From: Pyrenochaeta sp. MPI-SDFR-AT-0127
Taxonomy: Eukaryota; Ascomycota; Dothideomycetes; Pleosporales; Cucurbitariaceae
DNA length: 64,000 nt
Assembly: GCA_020747015.1 (NCBI GenBank)
Contig: JAGTJM010000014.1
Coordinates: 310,001-374,000, forward strand
Reading direction: 5' to 3'
Under the pieces are notes generated by a model. That model did not search any database. It was not told the origin of the DNA and worked only from the letters and a program-made list of their open reading frames with translations. Positions within the stretch are counted from its first letter, which is position 1. Each line of letters starts with the position of its first letter. The translations under genes were made by a program, and so were the position numbers. Below, piece by piece: positions 51,048 through 61,373 of this stretch.

Positions 51048-52070
51048 CTACGTTAATGATACGATGTCCAACATTGTGGTTCCTGGGATAGTCATGGTCC
51101 GACCTAAGTCGGTGTAGACGGTTGGACTTACGGCCCGGAAGCGTTCTATTGCCAAAACCTCGCCCTTGCAATGTGTGAGGCTGACCAAACCCTATACCGC
51201 TTTGTTCTTGCCTCCCACTGCTTGCAGAGATCCTACTATGAACTCTGTTGTGCGGTCTTCCGCTACCGGTCTGTTGACCTACGCCAATCTGACTGAGTCT
51301 TGTTGTGCTAGTGCGCGTCCCCGGAAGTCTATCAATGCGGTCGCCGCGAGCAGTTTGCAATGTAAATTCTGCTTCGTTTCCAGCAACATTTGCAATGTGA
51401 GATGCCATGACCTGTGCTTTCAGTGACTGATAGAGCTTTTGGGTTTGTTGCTGGGATTTGGTCTTTTCCTTGAATGCGGCTACCAGCTCATGGTTTTTAG
51501 CTTCTAGTGAGGCTTGCTCCGTTTGCATAGCTATCCGCGCATCAGATTTCAGTTTTGGCACTGAAAGATACAGACGAGGCTTACCTTGCATCTTGTCTTG
51601 TAACGCTTTGATCTGCGCGTTCGCATCATGTATGAGTTGATCCATTTGTTGGCTCAGTGTGTTGTACTTCTCTGTCAAACCCTTGGCTAGATGCTCCTGA
51701 TAGATTATTTCCTGCGAAGTTTGATAGGCATGGAAAGCCAGGGCACGGCCGGCACACTCCATGATGGTAATTGGGCTCAAACCGCTTAACACCGTTGACC
51801 TGTAGTCATCAAGCGGGTTTAATCCAGCAATGACAACATCATCTGGATTGTGGAGTGATGCACCGCATGCTGGACACGACCTTTGGGTACTTGTTGATCT
51901 TGAAAGGCCGGTGGCGTCCGCACATTGGACACAGAAGACATGACTCCGAATAGTCAGTCAGGTCAGGTTGATACAGCGGGCGGGCTAACAAACCTGCACG
52001 TAGTTACAACAGCGCGATCATGCAATTGAGTTCGACATCTGAGATCGTTACAGCGAAGGGCGAACTCCAT
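51048..52070 (-). CDS. hei10: HEI10-like meiotic RING E3 ligase (CCNB1IP1/Zip3 family)
   Basis: Preferred exons are 52070-51994, 51943-51585, 51530-51132 and 51082-51048, giving 289 residues. The RING has Cys/His at C7, C12, C25, H27, C30, C33, C49, C52. Intron 1 (50 nt) splits it and joins VVTTC to SHVFCVQCADATGLSRS. After CPACGASLHNPDDVVIAGLNP comes the family segment SGLSPITIMECAGRALAFHA, then a coiled coil (about 85-185) and a Ser/Arg/Gly-rich tail. Introns 2 (54 nt, gtaagc...gatag) and 3 (49 nt, gtaagt...cccag) are judged real from splice signals. Intron 2 is in phase without a stop, but removing it makes the coiled coil continuous (ALQDKMQ/AMQTEQASLEAKN). Leaving intron 3 in moves the stop to 51031 with a different tail. 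HEI10 proteins act in SUMO/ubiquitin control of crossover sites on meiotic chromosomes. Confidence 0.85.
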
Positions 52071-52334
52071 TGTACGCAGTTGGAGTGAGATAAGGTCAGT
52101 ATCTTGAGGTTTGGCTGCCAGGAAAGAGCGCCCTGGACCGAAAACACCCAGCGGCAAAGGAGGCAAGAGCGAAGGCGGAGTGCGTATTGCTTGACGCAAA
52201 AGAACATATGCATTCCGTATCCTGGTATCGTGGTATCTCGCTGTGTTATGCAAAAGAACAATGTATGGAAGAATAAACCTCAGCCACGGCCTATCCTCGA
52301 GAGTCCTCCCAGGCACCGTCCGTGGATACTGACT

Positions 52335-53829
52335 CTACCGGTCCTCCTTCTCAGGCTTCCGTCGCTGTCTAGTGCTCTTCTTTCCAGCTACTGCTGTATC
52401 ATCATCCTCCTCGTCGCGCCCCTTTTGCAGAGCCACTTCGAGGCCCCACTCTTCATTATCATACCAGTCCTCACCGTCGCTCATCTCTCCCACGTGAGCC
52501 TCAGCCTTGGACCATTTAAAGACATCTTGCCTCATCCGATCGGCCTGAAGCATGCCTTGATATAGATCGGAAGTTATACGTGCAACCTCGTCTTGCTTTT
52601 GTACATAGGCCATGAGCAACATACGAGTCTCTTCAGCCTCGTTTGGAGGGAGCCCAAAATCGCGATCGGGTAACGAGTCAGAGGAGAAGGTAAACAGTGG
52701 GTGTATTGCTTGTATACTGCTGGATGGGGATTGCGGCGGCGAAGGGGTCGAGGCTGCTTGCGCTCGGGCGCGCGTAGTCATTCGGTGCGCTGTCTGTTGC
52801 GACGCCGTATCAGACGCATCGTCAGCGCCTGGAGATTGCGCTATGTCTCCGTTCTCTTCACGAATATCCGTGTCTACGTCATGCGACGCTCCGTTTGTCA
52901 CAAGTGCGGTTCCATTGACTGCTTCCGGCCTTGTGTCACCATTCGTCCCGTTCTTGTGAGGAGCGCCATTGGTCTGCCCCACATCTTCCATATCCACATC
53001 GTGGACACTCTCTGCTGTGTCTTGCAATTCGGCTTCGTGCGTTTGCTGGAGCTCACTATCACAAGTGCGTCTAGCCGTGCCATTCGACCATGAGCTCTGA
53101 AACGGTTGGGTGCTCATAGCCTCCAAAGCAGCCGGCGCAAATAGAGAATCCCCCTGAAGTTTTACAAACAGATTCTTTGCGCGCGCTATGGTGATCTGCT
53201 CCTTCCGCGAAAGCGAGCCCGCTTCGTTGGCTAAATCCGCGAGATGTCTGGAAGTGTAGGCTATGTTCAAGGCCTGGTGATTGGGTAGATCAGCGGCAGA
53301 GGTCAACGGCGCGAGGAGATCTACAGTCGCTAATCAGTCCAGCGTTCCTTGCGCCCAGGTCTATGTGTCCACATACTTTCTAGTTGTATATTGGCGTAGG
53401 GATTCTCCTCTACAGCCTCCAAATCGTCCTCGTCGTCATATTCGTCGTCGAGCTCGACAATATCGCCGTCAGCGTCGAATCGTGGGGGGTTGCGTTGTAG
53501 GATGGATCTGTGGTACCCTGCGTGCTCGATGCGCTAGAAGTGGTGAGTCTAAGAGGTATGCGACTGCGGCGGGCACAACAGCGAGACACACCTTCTTGTA
53601 TGGACGGGGATCGGATAGGAAGTCTGGGTCGCTGGCGCGCGCATAATGGACCTTGCGCTTTAGATCTTGCTTGTAGCTGCCGAAAGGTGAGTCTGTGTCT
53701 TCGGCGTCGGCTGCGAAGGGTCAGTCAAGCTCCAGAGAGTTGCAAGCCGCTCTTACAGTCGTCTCTCCGCAACATCTTCCTCTTCATGTTGAAGATGGTG
53801 TCAATAATCTGCTGCTGTTGGCCCGCCAT
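52335..53829 (-). CDS. rxt2: RXT2, subunit of the Rpd3L histone deacetylase complex
   Basis: Four exons, 53829-53757, 53710-53592, 53533-53377 and 53320-52335, give 444 residues with introns of 46, 58 and 56 nt. The spliced N-terminus reads MAGQQQQIIDTIFNMKRKML, then SYKQDLKRKVHYARASDPDF and IEHAGYHRSILQRNPPRFD, then an acidic DDEYDDEDDLEAVEENPYAN. This is the RXT2 N-terminal domain. The next segment (LLAPLTSAADLPNHQALN and HLADLANEAGSLSRKEQ) also belongs to the family. The C-terminal half is disordered with D/E/T-rich stretches and ends in basic KKSTRQRRKPEKEDR. RXT2 supports gene repression by Rpd3L. It lies 264 bp from HEI10 and diverges from TRAPPC11. Confidence 0.87.
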
Positions 53830-54305
53830 GGCGACGACGGCCTCTTGGCCAGCACGAGCAGAAAGTTGGCGAAGTCGGCCGGGTGGCAGAAGGTGCGTTT
53901 ACACCAGGAAAACACAAGCCTATGCGCCGATGAAGCAGGGGATAAAAAAGACAATCGCGGAGGAGAAGGTGTCGGCGCGGTGAGGAGCTGCTCGCGTAGC
54001 TGGGAATTCTGTGTGGAGAGAGAGGGTTGGGGCGGAGAAGCATGGCAATGGCCGGCGATTAGCGTGCTCCCGCCTTTCACCCCCGACCTCCGATATGACA
54101 TAGCATCTCAGTCTGCAAGCTGCAAGCAAAGCCGAGCAAACACGCGCCGGAGCTCGGCCTTTCGACCACAGCCCCAGACAAAAGACACACAATTGTGAGC
54201 TCTTCTACACGCAAGCGACGACCGAATTCATCCGCTGCAGCGCCTTCACCCCTCCTTACCTCCAACGCTGCCCTATCCATGGCCAGGTAGCTTGTGCGCA
54301 TAGGC
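53830..54305. promoter_or_regulatory. Divergent RXT2/TRAPPC11 promoter region
   Basis: A 476 bp gap between divergent start codons. Frames crossing it have no family sequence. No single element stands out. Confidence 0.45.
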
Positions 54306-57300
54306 ATGGAGGCGTATCCGCCCGACTTCGTAAACCACAATCTACCATTTATAGTCCTCTCTGGCCTAGGGACTAGTAAAGAGCTTGATGCTCCCCCTCC
54401 AGTCCAGAAGGTGTTACCGGGCCAGGCCCTTACCACCACCAGCGCAGATATACCGCCGGTGACAGGCGCTCGCGCAGATGAACTGCTACAGGAGTTCTTG
54501 ACTGCTGATGGCTCTTCTGCGCCGTGGAATAGCCGAGGATTCAGTCGCAGGGGCATCACACATGGCTTTAGGATACGTGCAGTAGGAAGGGTGGGTAGGC
54601 GCCTGCAATTTGCATGTGGGAGAGACGAGTGACTGATATCTGGTAGAACTTCCTGCTACCACCTAAAAAGGCCGATGCGCCCACGACGTCCGCAACGACG
54701 CCTCCAGGAAGCCCCACTATCGCTGCAGCGACACCGTGGATCCTGCATTCTCCCATATCTCCCCTTTCGCCCGGGTCGCCCACCTTTCCGGATGGTGTCA
54801 TCGCTCCTTCCTGGGTTGCAAAACACCAACACTACGTGCCGTCCGTATACATATCCTTTTTCGACTTCACCACAGACCCCATCACCAACAGCTTGCATGA
54901 CAATCAATTAAAGACTGAGATCAACAAGGTCAAGGGTCAAATCCAAAAGTCAGAATATCGTACGCGATACGTGGTTGTGCTACTGAGCAACAAAACTATA
55001 CTAGAGGCGCCTGACATCGAAGAGCGTTTGGCCGTCGTACGGCGAGCGACTGGACTTGACCCAAAGAATTCGTTATTCTTTCTGCCACCGAACACATCCC
55101 AAGTGGAGTTGCGAGCATTTGTGACATCTATACTGGCTACGCTGCAGCCAATATGTGTTGAATATTACCGCGACCTTACCAAGCATGCCAGAAGGAAGAA
55201 AGGCCGAGGCACCATACCTCCGCCAACAGCTGCTCCGACTTATGGCACCTCCCAGACATTGTCCTATCCTGGCTGGGGCGTGCGTTACGACTTCAAGCTC
55301 GGGATCTTTGCTGAATTCCGCCAAGAAATGGATGCGGCACAACGACATTATAATTTTGCCTTAGATGCCCTGTTCGGGCCCGAGGGTCTCTTTGAAACAA
55401 CAGCAAGCTGGTCGCCCAGATGGGACGAGATACGATTGTTAGCGGACATCATCGCCCTTCGGCATATTCGATGCCAACTCTGGAATGGCTACCCTACTTC
55501 TGCAGCTCAGACCTGGTTGAGGTACAAGAGCAGATTAAGAGATGTTCTTGACCGTCGAGGAAAGGGTACGGCGCACTACGGATGGCAAGCATGGGAGGCA
55601 CGGTGGTGTCAAGTCATGGCGCAGGTCGTTCAACGAACTGAACTGCCAGTGTTCAGCATCAAAAGCCCAATTTCCGAAACGGATCCCCTATCAGAGGGGA
55701 GAAATTCAATCTATTCGCCGCCTGAGAAACAGTTTCCTGTTGGTGAGAGGCTACCGCCATGGGAGCATCTTCATCATGCTGGCTATTGGTACAAATTGGC
55801 AGCTGATCATGCAAAGAGACGTTATATTCTTGCTCGGGAAATGCCAGAGGAAGATCGGACACCACCAGGCATGTCGCCTGCTACTACGGTCTCGAATCGA
55901 AACCAGATCTACGATCAGTATCTCGTTCCGCATTCCCACGAGGAATTCCCTCTTCCTGGGGCAGCGGTCGGTTTTGAACATTGGAAAGACATCGCGGCGA
56001 AAATGAATGAAGCAATATCCGAGTTCAAGCTTCGTGGTCAGCACCGTAAAGTAGATCAGCTACAATTAGATGTGGCTCGAACGCTGTTACACGTCAAGAG
56101 GTTAGAGGATGCCTTCAAAGTCCTACGTCCACTATGGGAAACAATGGCCTGGAGAAAGGAAGGATGGTGGAGTCTTGCTTCAGAAGTGCTCTGGGCCCTT
56201 CACGAGTGCGCACTACGTGTCCAAGACCGAGAGGCCTATGTCGCAACAGAATGGGAACTGTATAGTCAAAGTCAGTTCCTTCCCTTCGCTGCCTAGACAG
56301 CATGTGCTGAAAAGAAAATAGCTATTCCCGGCAAAACGAGGTACAAGTACGATCTCATGTCGTGCTTGGACGCGTTCCCTGAAGGTGGTTCAACTGACAA
56401 AGTACATGTGAGCCTAGATGCGAAGAATCACATATCTTGCTGTACGTAAAATCCAGCCTGGGCAATCTCCACAACTAACGATGTAGTGGCCGTAAATTTC
56501 GCCTTCTCGGAAAGCGAGGGTAATGTAGGTGAACCGTTACGTTCTCAGATTGTGATCTCTTCCAATGCCAGACAAGGTTCAAATCCCATCACTTTGTCAT
56601 TCCTATCATACCGATTCAATGGAGGCTTGAGCGAGGTACGACTGACCCATGCTGCGGCCCAAGATACTTCAGGGAGCGAGTCAAAAACATTTGAATGCAA
56701 TCTCGAGGAGAGCACTTCCGCGACTGAAAAGCCGCGATGGATAGGAGCCTCTGACTTAACCCTTCATCCGGGGCAGATCAAAGTATACAATTTCCAGTTG
56801 ATCTTCCGCGAAGCAGGAGATTTGGATGCTGTTGGCTGTATCTTCGAAATAAGTACCGAGCGGTTTGATCTTGTTCGCTCAGATACCGACCTTCAAACCA
56901 CACCTCATCCAACATGGTGGATCAAATCAGACACAGGAGTCAAACCACGAGTACTCAAACGAGGGTCGGGTATCGCGATACACATTCTGCCCAAACCACC
57001 CAAGATGGAAATCAGGCTACCAGACGTGCGAAACCAGTACTATACAGACGAATCAGTGACCCTCGAGATAGAGATTTTGAACCAAGAAGAGGAAGACACG
57101 GAGGCTGTTCTCGAGGTACGTGTTCTAGGTCGCTCGAAGGACACACTCGAATACTCGTGGGTTGATCGACCGGCCTCTTCGCCCATGAAAGAAGTACCGC
57201 CACTGCTGGATGGTTCCACAGATGTTGACCTTCCTGGTCATGTCGTTGGCAAACTTATACAGGGTGCGAAAACGACAGAGAAAATTCGGTTTACAGCACC

Positions 57301-58213
57301 GCCAGACCCAGCAGATTACGCACTCGAGGTCAAAGTGCTATACCATCTTCTCAGCGACCGAGATATACCAATTTCGAAAATACTTGTAGCTGATTTAGTG
57401 TTTAATGCACCTTTCGAGGCCAGCTATGACTTGAACGCTCGAGTGCATCTGGATTCATGGCCGAGTTACTTCGAGCTTGAGGGGGCGGAAAGTAACACCA
57501 ATCCCGAGTCAACCGATGCTTTTGGCATTGCACAGAAATGGGGCCTACGAGCAAAAGTCGCGTCTTTTGCCGATGAGCAATTAGTGGTTAAGGATCTGGC
57601 TGTTGAGGTCCATAGCATTCATGGCGGTGCAACATGTGACGTGCTGAAGGAATTCGATGTCGTGGACGCAGCGCTCGAACCCCAGGTTCTGAACGAATGG
57701 TCCTTCAGTCTCGACATCCGGAAGAACAACCTCGAGGAACGGCGCTCTACTGCTCTCGATACTACCCTCAACATTACATGGCAGCGCACTTCCATCCCCG
57801 ATGCTCCGATCGTAACCTCATCCTTACCAATCCCTCGCATCCAGATACCATCCAGTGAACCACGCGTCTTAGCCTCGGCCCAGTTTTCCTCTACCGTAGG
57901 CTCGCTTGTTCATCTCGACTACACCCTCGAGAACCCAACGATGCACTTTCTCACCTTTGAACTGAACATGGAGGCCAGTGAAGAATTCGGCTTCAGCGGT
58001 GCCAAACTACGGACTCTGCATTTGCTACCTATGAGCAGGCAGACTGTCCACTTCAACCTCCTCCCGCTCGTGACGGGTGTGTGGATAACGCCCAACCTCA
58101 AGGTCATGGATAGATACTTTAATAAGACGCTCAAGGTGCAGGCCACAGAGGGGTTGCGCATGGACAAGAAGGGTGTGGGTATCTGGATACCTGGAGATTC
58201 GCCTGGCGAATGA
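54306..58213 (+). CDS. trappc11: TRAPP complex subunit TRAPPC11 (foie gras / gryzun domains)
   Basis: Four exons, 54306-54590, 54647-56270, 56322-56441 and 56487-58213, give 1251 residues, the usual length for filamentous fungi. Start: MEAYPPDFVNHNLPFIVLSG. Intron 1 (56 nt, gtgggt donor) joins RIRAVGR to NFLLPPKKAD. Intron 2 (51 nt, gtcagt) and intron 3 (45 nt, gtacgt, CTAAC branch) bracket a small exon reading IPGKTRYKYDLMSCLDAF; a read-through would stop at FLPFAA. The foie gras domain covers roughly residues 310-600 (GWGVRYDFKLGIFAEFRQEM, HAGYWYKLAADHAKRRYILA). The C-terminal gryzun part follows (VNFAFSESEGNVGEPLRSQI), ending with beta-rich ITPNLKVMDRYFNKTL. The protein belongs to the TRAPP tether/GEF that activates Rab GTPases in ER-Golgi traffic and autophagy. 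Confidence 0.93.
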
Positions 58214-58993
58214 GCTGTGATTGTAGTGGTTGGGATAGACGGGGAAATGATAGAGTGATGTTGAACTGAAAATCTATGCTATCAGATTCGTTGTAGGAAA
58301 GCAACTACTCTAACACATGCATATTGCGCAGACCTCGGAGTGCTCTAGACAAAGCCTAATGACACTTTGAACTCGAATGCAAACACAACGTCATTCTCTT
58401 CGGTCGCTGATACTATTGAATCATGGTACTTCATGTTACCCAAAAAGTTTGTTCATTCGCACCCCCGATGCAGGATAATCGTGACTGAGTCCTAGACTTT
58501 GTACATTCTTGACACATCTGGCTAAGGAGCTTTTCTCATGTTCTAGAAAGAGGTATATATAATTACCATCCGCATCTTCGGGCATTGAACGGGGAACTAT
58601 CTAAGTTGTCCATTTCTCGATTACCTAATTTGTCACGACCACGATCCCAAGCGATGTTGAAGATGTCTGATAAAATCGGCCCTAAGTAATTCTCGGCGAT
58701 GGCATCTGTCCTGTTCAACCCCAGGTACTCTTCGCCTCATGGGGCTAGGGTCGACATGCCTCCAACGGCCCCGTTTGATCATACGCAACCAGCATGTAGA
58801 CTTTTAAAGACTCGATGCTCTACTACGCGTAGTAAAGGAAAGCCCATGGAGTTTGCCATTCTACAATCACGGATCCAAGTCGTCGACACCGGGCCCGCGC
58901 ATCTGCGTTACTGGGTCACGACCTGGTATAGCGTAGCGCCAGAGATCCTCATCTTGCTCGTGGCGTGGTATTCTTTTTTCGATAGGTCTTGTG
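58214..58993. other. Region between the 3' ends of TRAPPC11 and PEX20
   Basis: 780 bp between convergent genes. It contains a strong TATATATAA at 58554-58562 on the plus strand, 137 bp before an open frame that begins at 58699. Otherwise it looks like two 3' UTRs. Confidence 0.45.
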
Positions 58994-59031
58994 TCAGCGG
59001 TGGTAGGCGCCTTCAGCGTTGTAGGCCCTGA
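58699..59031 (+). CDS. Weak small open frame opposite the PEX20 3' end
   Basis: An ATG frame of 110 codons starts MASVLFNPRYSSPHGARV and contains one hydrophobic helix-like stretch (SVAPEILILLVAWYSFF). Its last 38 bases overlap the last exon of PEX20 on the other strand. A TATATATAA lies upstream at a plausible distance, though an 11-codon ATG frame intervenes. No family is recognised. It could be a recent or lineage-specific gene, or chance. Confidence 0.2.
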   Translation: MASVLFNPRYSSPHGARVDMPPTAPFDHTQPACRLLKTRCSTTRSKGKPMEFAILQSRIQVVDTGPAHLRYWVTTWYSVAPEILILLVAWYSFFDRSCVSGGRRLQRCRP

Positions 59032-60649
59032 ATTGGTCTGAGATCTCATCAGTCATTATGTGATCACTAGATGTCGAAGAAGAGTGATCATACTGTTCGT
59101 GCCCCTCGTCAGAGTATATGGGCATGTCAAAGTCGGTGGCTGCGTGGTTCAAGATATGAGGGTCAACGCCAGGGACTTGGGTGGACGATGTTGGTTGTGG
59201 TGATTGCAGTTGTGTGTATGGGTAGGACGTGGAAGACGACGGTCCATCAACTATAGGGGATGCCGTGGTTTGTTCATTGACTTCAACAATCTTGTCTTCC
59301 TCGACCCGCACTTCTCGGTCGCGCAATCGGCGCATGAGTTCAAGGAACTGCGAGTTCTGAAACTTCTCGCTTGTATTATCAGCGACTCTTTCCAGCAGAC
59401 GCCCTGCTGTCTCCGCCATCTCGTCGTCATCATTCACCCGTGGTTGTTCTTCCTTCTTCTCAGGTTCCTGTTCAACGTGCTGGAGCTCTGGACTCCTCAT
59501 GTATCCGGCTGCTTCCAGCTCCCCCCATATCCGCTCCTCGCTCATAGGTACTCGGGCGGTGAGGGGGTATTGTGACATCAGCCTCTCGTTGATGGCGGTG
59601 ATAAGCTTCTCTGCACCCGTCTTGACTTCCTGTGGGGCATCTCGATCAACGATCCGCTGAAGCGAGTCAACAATCCACTTCGCTTCGTTCGCATCCTGCA
59701 CGAGGTCGCCGCTTTGTTCCAACCGATTCATGTTCTCTAGAAACGACACGGCTTCCTCGGTTCGGCCGAGTCCCGTTTCGCTCCAGACCTGGATAGCCGA
59801 GTACACCGCTATCAAATGAGTTAGCAACCATAGTACGGCCGAATAATACTACACACCTGGCCGTGTCTCCCGTATCCTAATAAGAAGAGGATCCATCTCA
59901 CCCGAGCGGTCCAAACCTAGCACTTCTGGATTTGCCTGAGCCGACTCTGCACGTCTCTGCTCGGCTTCAGCTTCCGCAAACATGTCCTGTTGCGCCTGAT
60001 CAAAGGCTTGCTCAAAAGCAGCCTCATCGAATGCCGGTATTGCCTCCTGCGCATACTGGTTGCCTTGTAGTGTTCCCGACACAGGCGCAGCCTGGAAATT
60101 GGGCGTTTGCATGAACGATTGTCCCGCGAATCCGCCCATGTTGTATCCTGACATGCCGCCATATGTGTTTTGCTGCATTACAGGAGCCTGGGGAACGGGA
60201 GTTTGCTGCCTCATGAAGTCTTGATGCCATGCTGACGGTGCATTTGCCGCCTGTGGGCGGTGTTGCTGGAGGACTTGTGGCGCTGGGTTTGTGATGTTCA
60301 AGCGCTGAAAGTCGCTGGCCCAATCCGGCAGCTGGGGAGCTTGCGCGAATTGCTGCGGTGGCGGGGGAGCGAATTGTGGAGCGAAATGTTGGAAGTCCTG
60401 AGACGGACCAGGCCGTAGTGCTTGGAAGGCTTCAAACTCGGAGTCTAGTGCGCCCGCATTTGGCCCTGGAGATGATCTGAAGCCCTGTATTTCCAGTAAG
60501 CGCATGGCCTCATGTTTTCAAGAGCGAAGACTGACCTGCGCCGGAGATTGCCTCCCGATCAAACGGTCCTGCTGCAGTGTCCGGTCGACAGTGGTGTGCT
60601 TCTGGAAGTTCTGCAGGGCATTTGAAGGCCCGCAAAGAGCATCTGCCAT
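58994..60649 (-). CDS. pex20: Peroxin PEX20, co-receptor for PTS2 protein import
   Basis: Exons 60649-60536, 60484-59857 and 59808-58994 give 518 residues; introns are 51 and 48 nt. Exon 1 encodes MADALCGPSNALQNFQKHTT, the conserved N-terminus with Cys6 and Lys17, equivalent to the residues that are ubiquitinated for receptor recycling in yeast Pex20. The junction SPAQ/GFRSSPGPNAGAL is conserved. Two WxxxF motifs, WASDF (93-97) and WHQDF (124-128), are expected to bind Pex13/Pex14. The middle is Q/P-rich. Near residue 245, IRETRPA/VYSAIQVWSETGLGR restores the frame. The tail is S/T/Q-rich with DMPIYSDEG. PEX20 works with PEX7 to bring PTS2 cargo such as thiolase into peroxisomes. No PTS1 signal is expected or seen. 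Confidence 0.9.
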
Positions 60650-61373
60650 GTTGGTTGAAAGGAGAAAGGGGTATCACCGCACGCTAAAGCAGAAAAGAAG
60701 TAGAAAAGTAATGAAGAAGTGTCGTGGGCAGAGGCAGGTCAAAGATGCCAAAGGCGCCCCCGGTGGTTCAAAAGCCGAGGCTCGTTGGTACGGGCCGACG
60801 TGCTCCTGCCCCACAGATCAGATGTCAACGAGCCGGTGGCATCAGGCGCACGTGCGAGCAGTCTTTCACTGTTCGCACGACACCCGAAGGCCCCGCTCAG
60901 CTGCCGTACGCAAGATCTGAGATCTCAGATCAGAATCGCTACACCTTGTCACACGACGTCAGAGCTGAGGATGCACATGCGCGGGATTGCTGCTACGTGG
61001 GTGGCAAAAAGACGCGATGTGATGACATAGGACCGGTCAAGAGCTGTGCAACTGTTGAGAGCGGACAGACGTGGATCATGGGCTATGCAAAGAAGCAGAA
61101 GCTGAAAAGGTTGCACAAATGCGTTGTTTGTGTATTTGTATTGAACCACCAAGGTCAAGCCCGAACGCCACCAGCCGACGTATTGAATGGGCGGAGAAAT
61201 CAATAGGACAATTACCCTAGAGGAGAGTGGAGAGAGATGAGGAATGGTATATGTGGGAAAGGAAATGGCAAGAAATGAAAGCCCACGGCAGCACAGTCTC
61301 CTCTCCAAAGCCCTTTCGCGTAAAAGTGAACCACTCGTGACTCTATCTGATCTCTCTCCAAGCATCACAAACC
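60650..61373. other. Upstream region of PEX20
   Basis: About 720 bp between tandem minus-strand genes, presumably PEX20 promoter and the 3' UTR of the next gene. It contains an 18 bp perfect palindrome at 60914-60931. No gene is seen. Confidence 0.45.
60914..60931. repeat. Perfect 18 bp palindrome upstream of PEX20
   Basis: GATCTGAGATCTCAGATC equals its own reverse complement, centred 273 bp upstream of the PEX20 start codon. Flanking bases do not extend it. It could be a site for a homodimeric factor, which is inference. Confidence 0.65.

Noticed and set aside
56271..56296. TRAPPC11 split into two genes (stop at 56296, new start near 56486)
   Set aside because: Two short introns and a 120 nt exon join the halves into one protein of normal family length.
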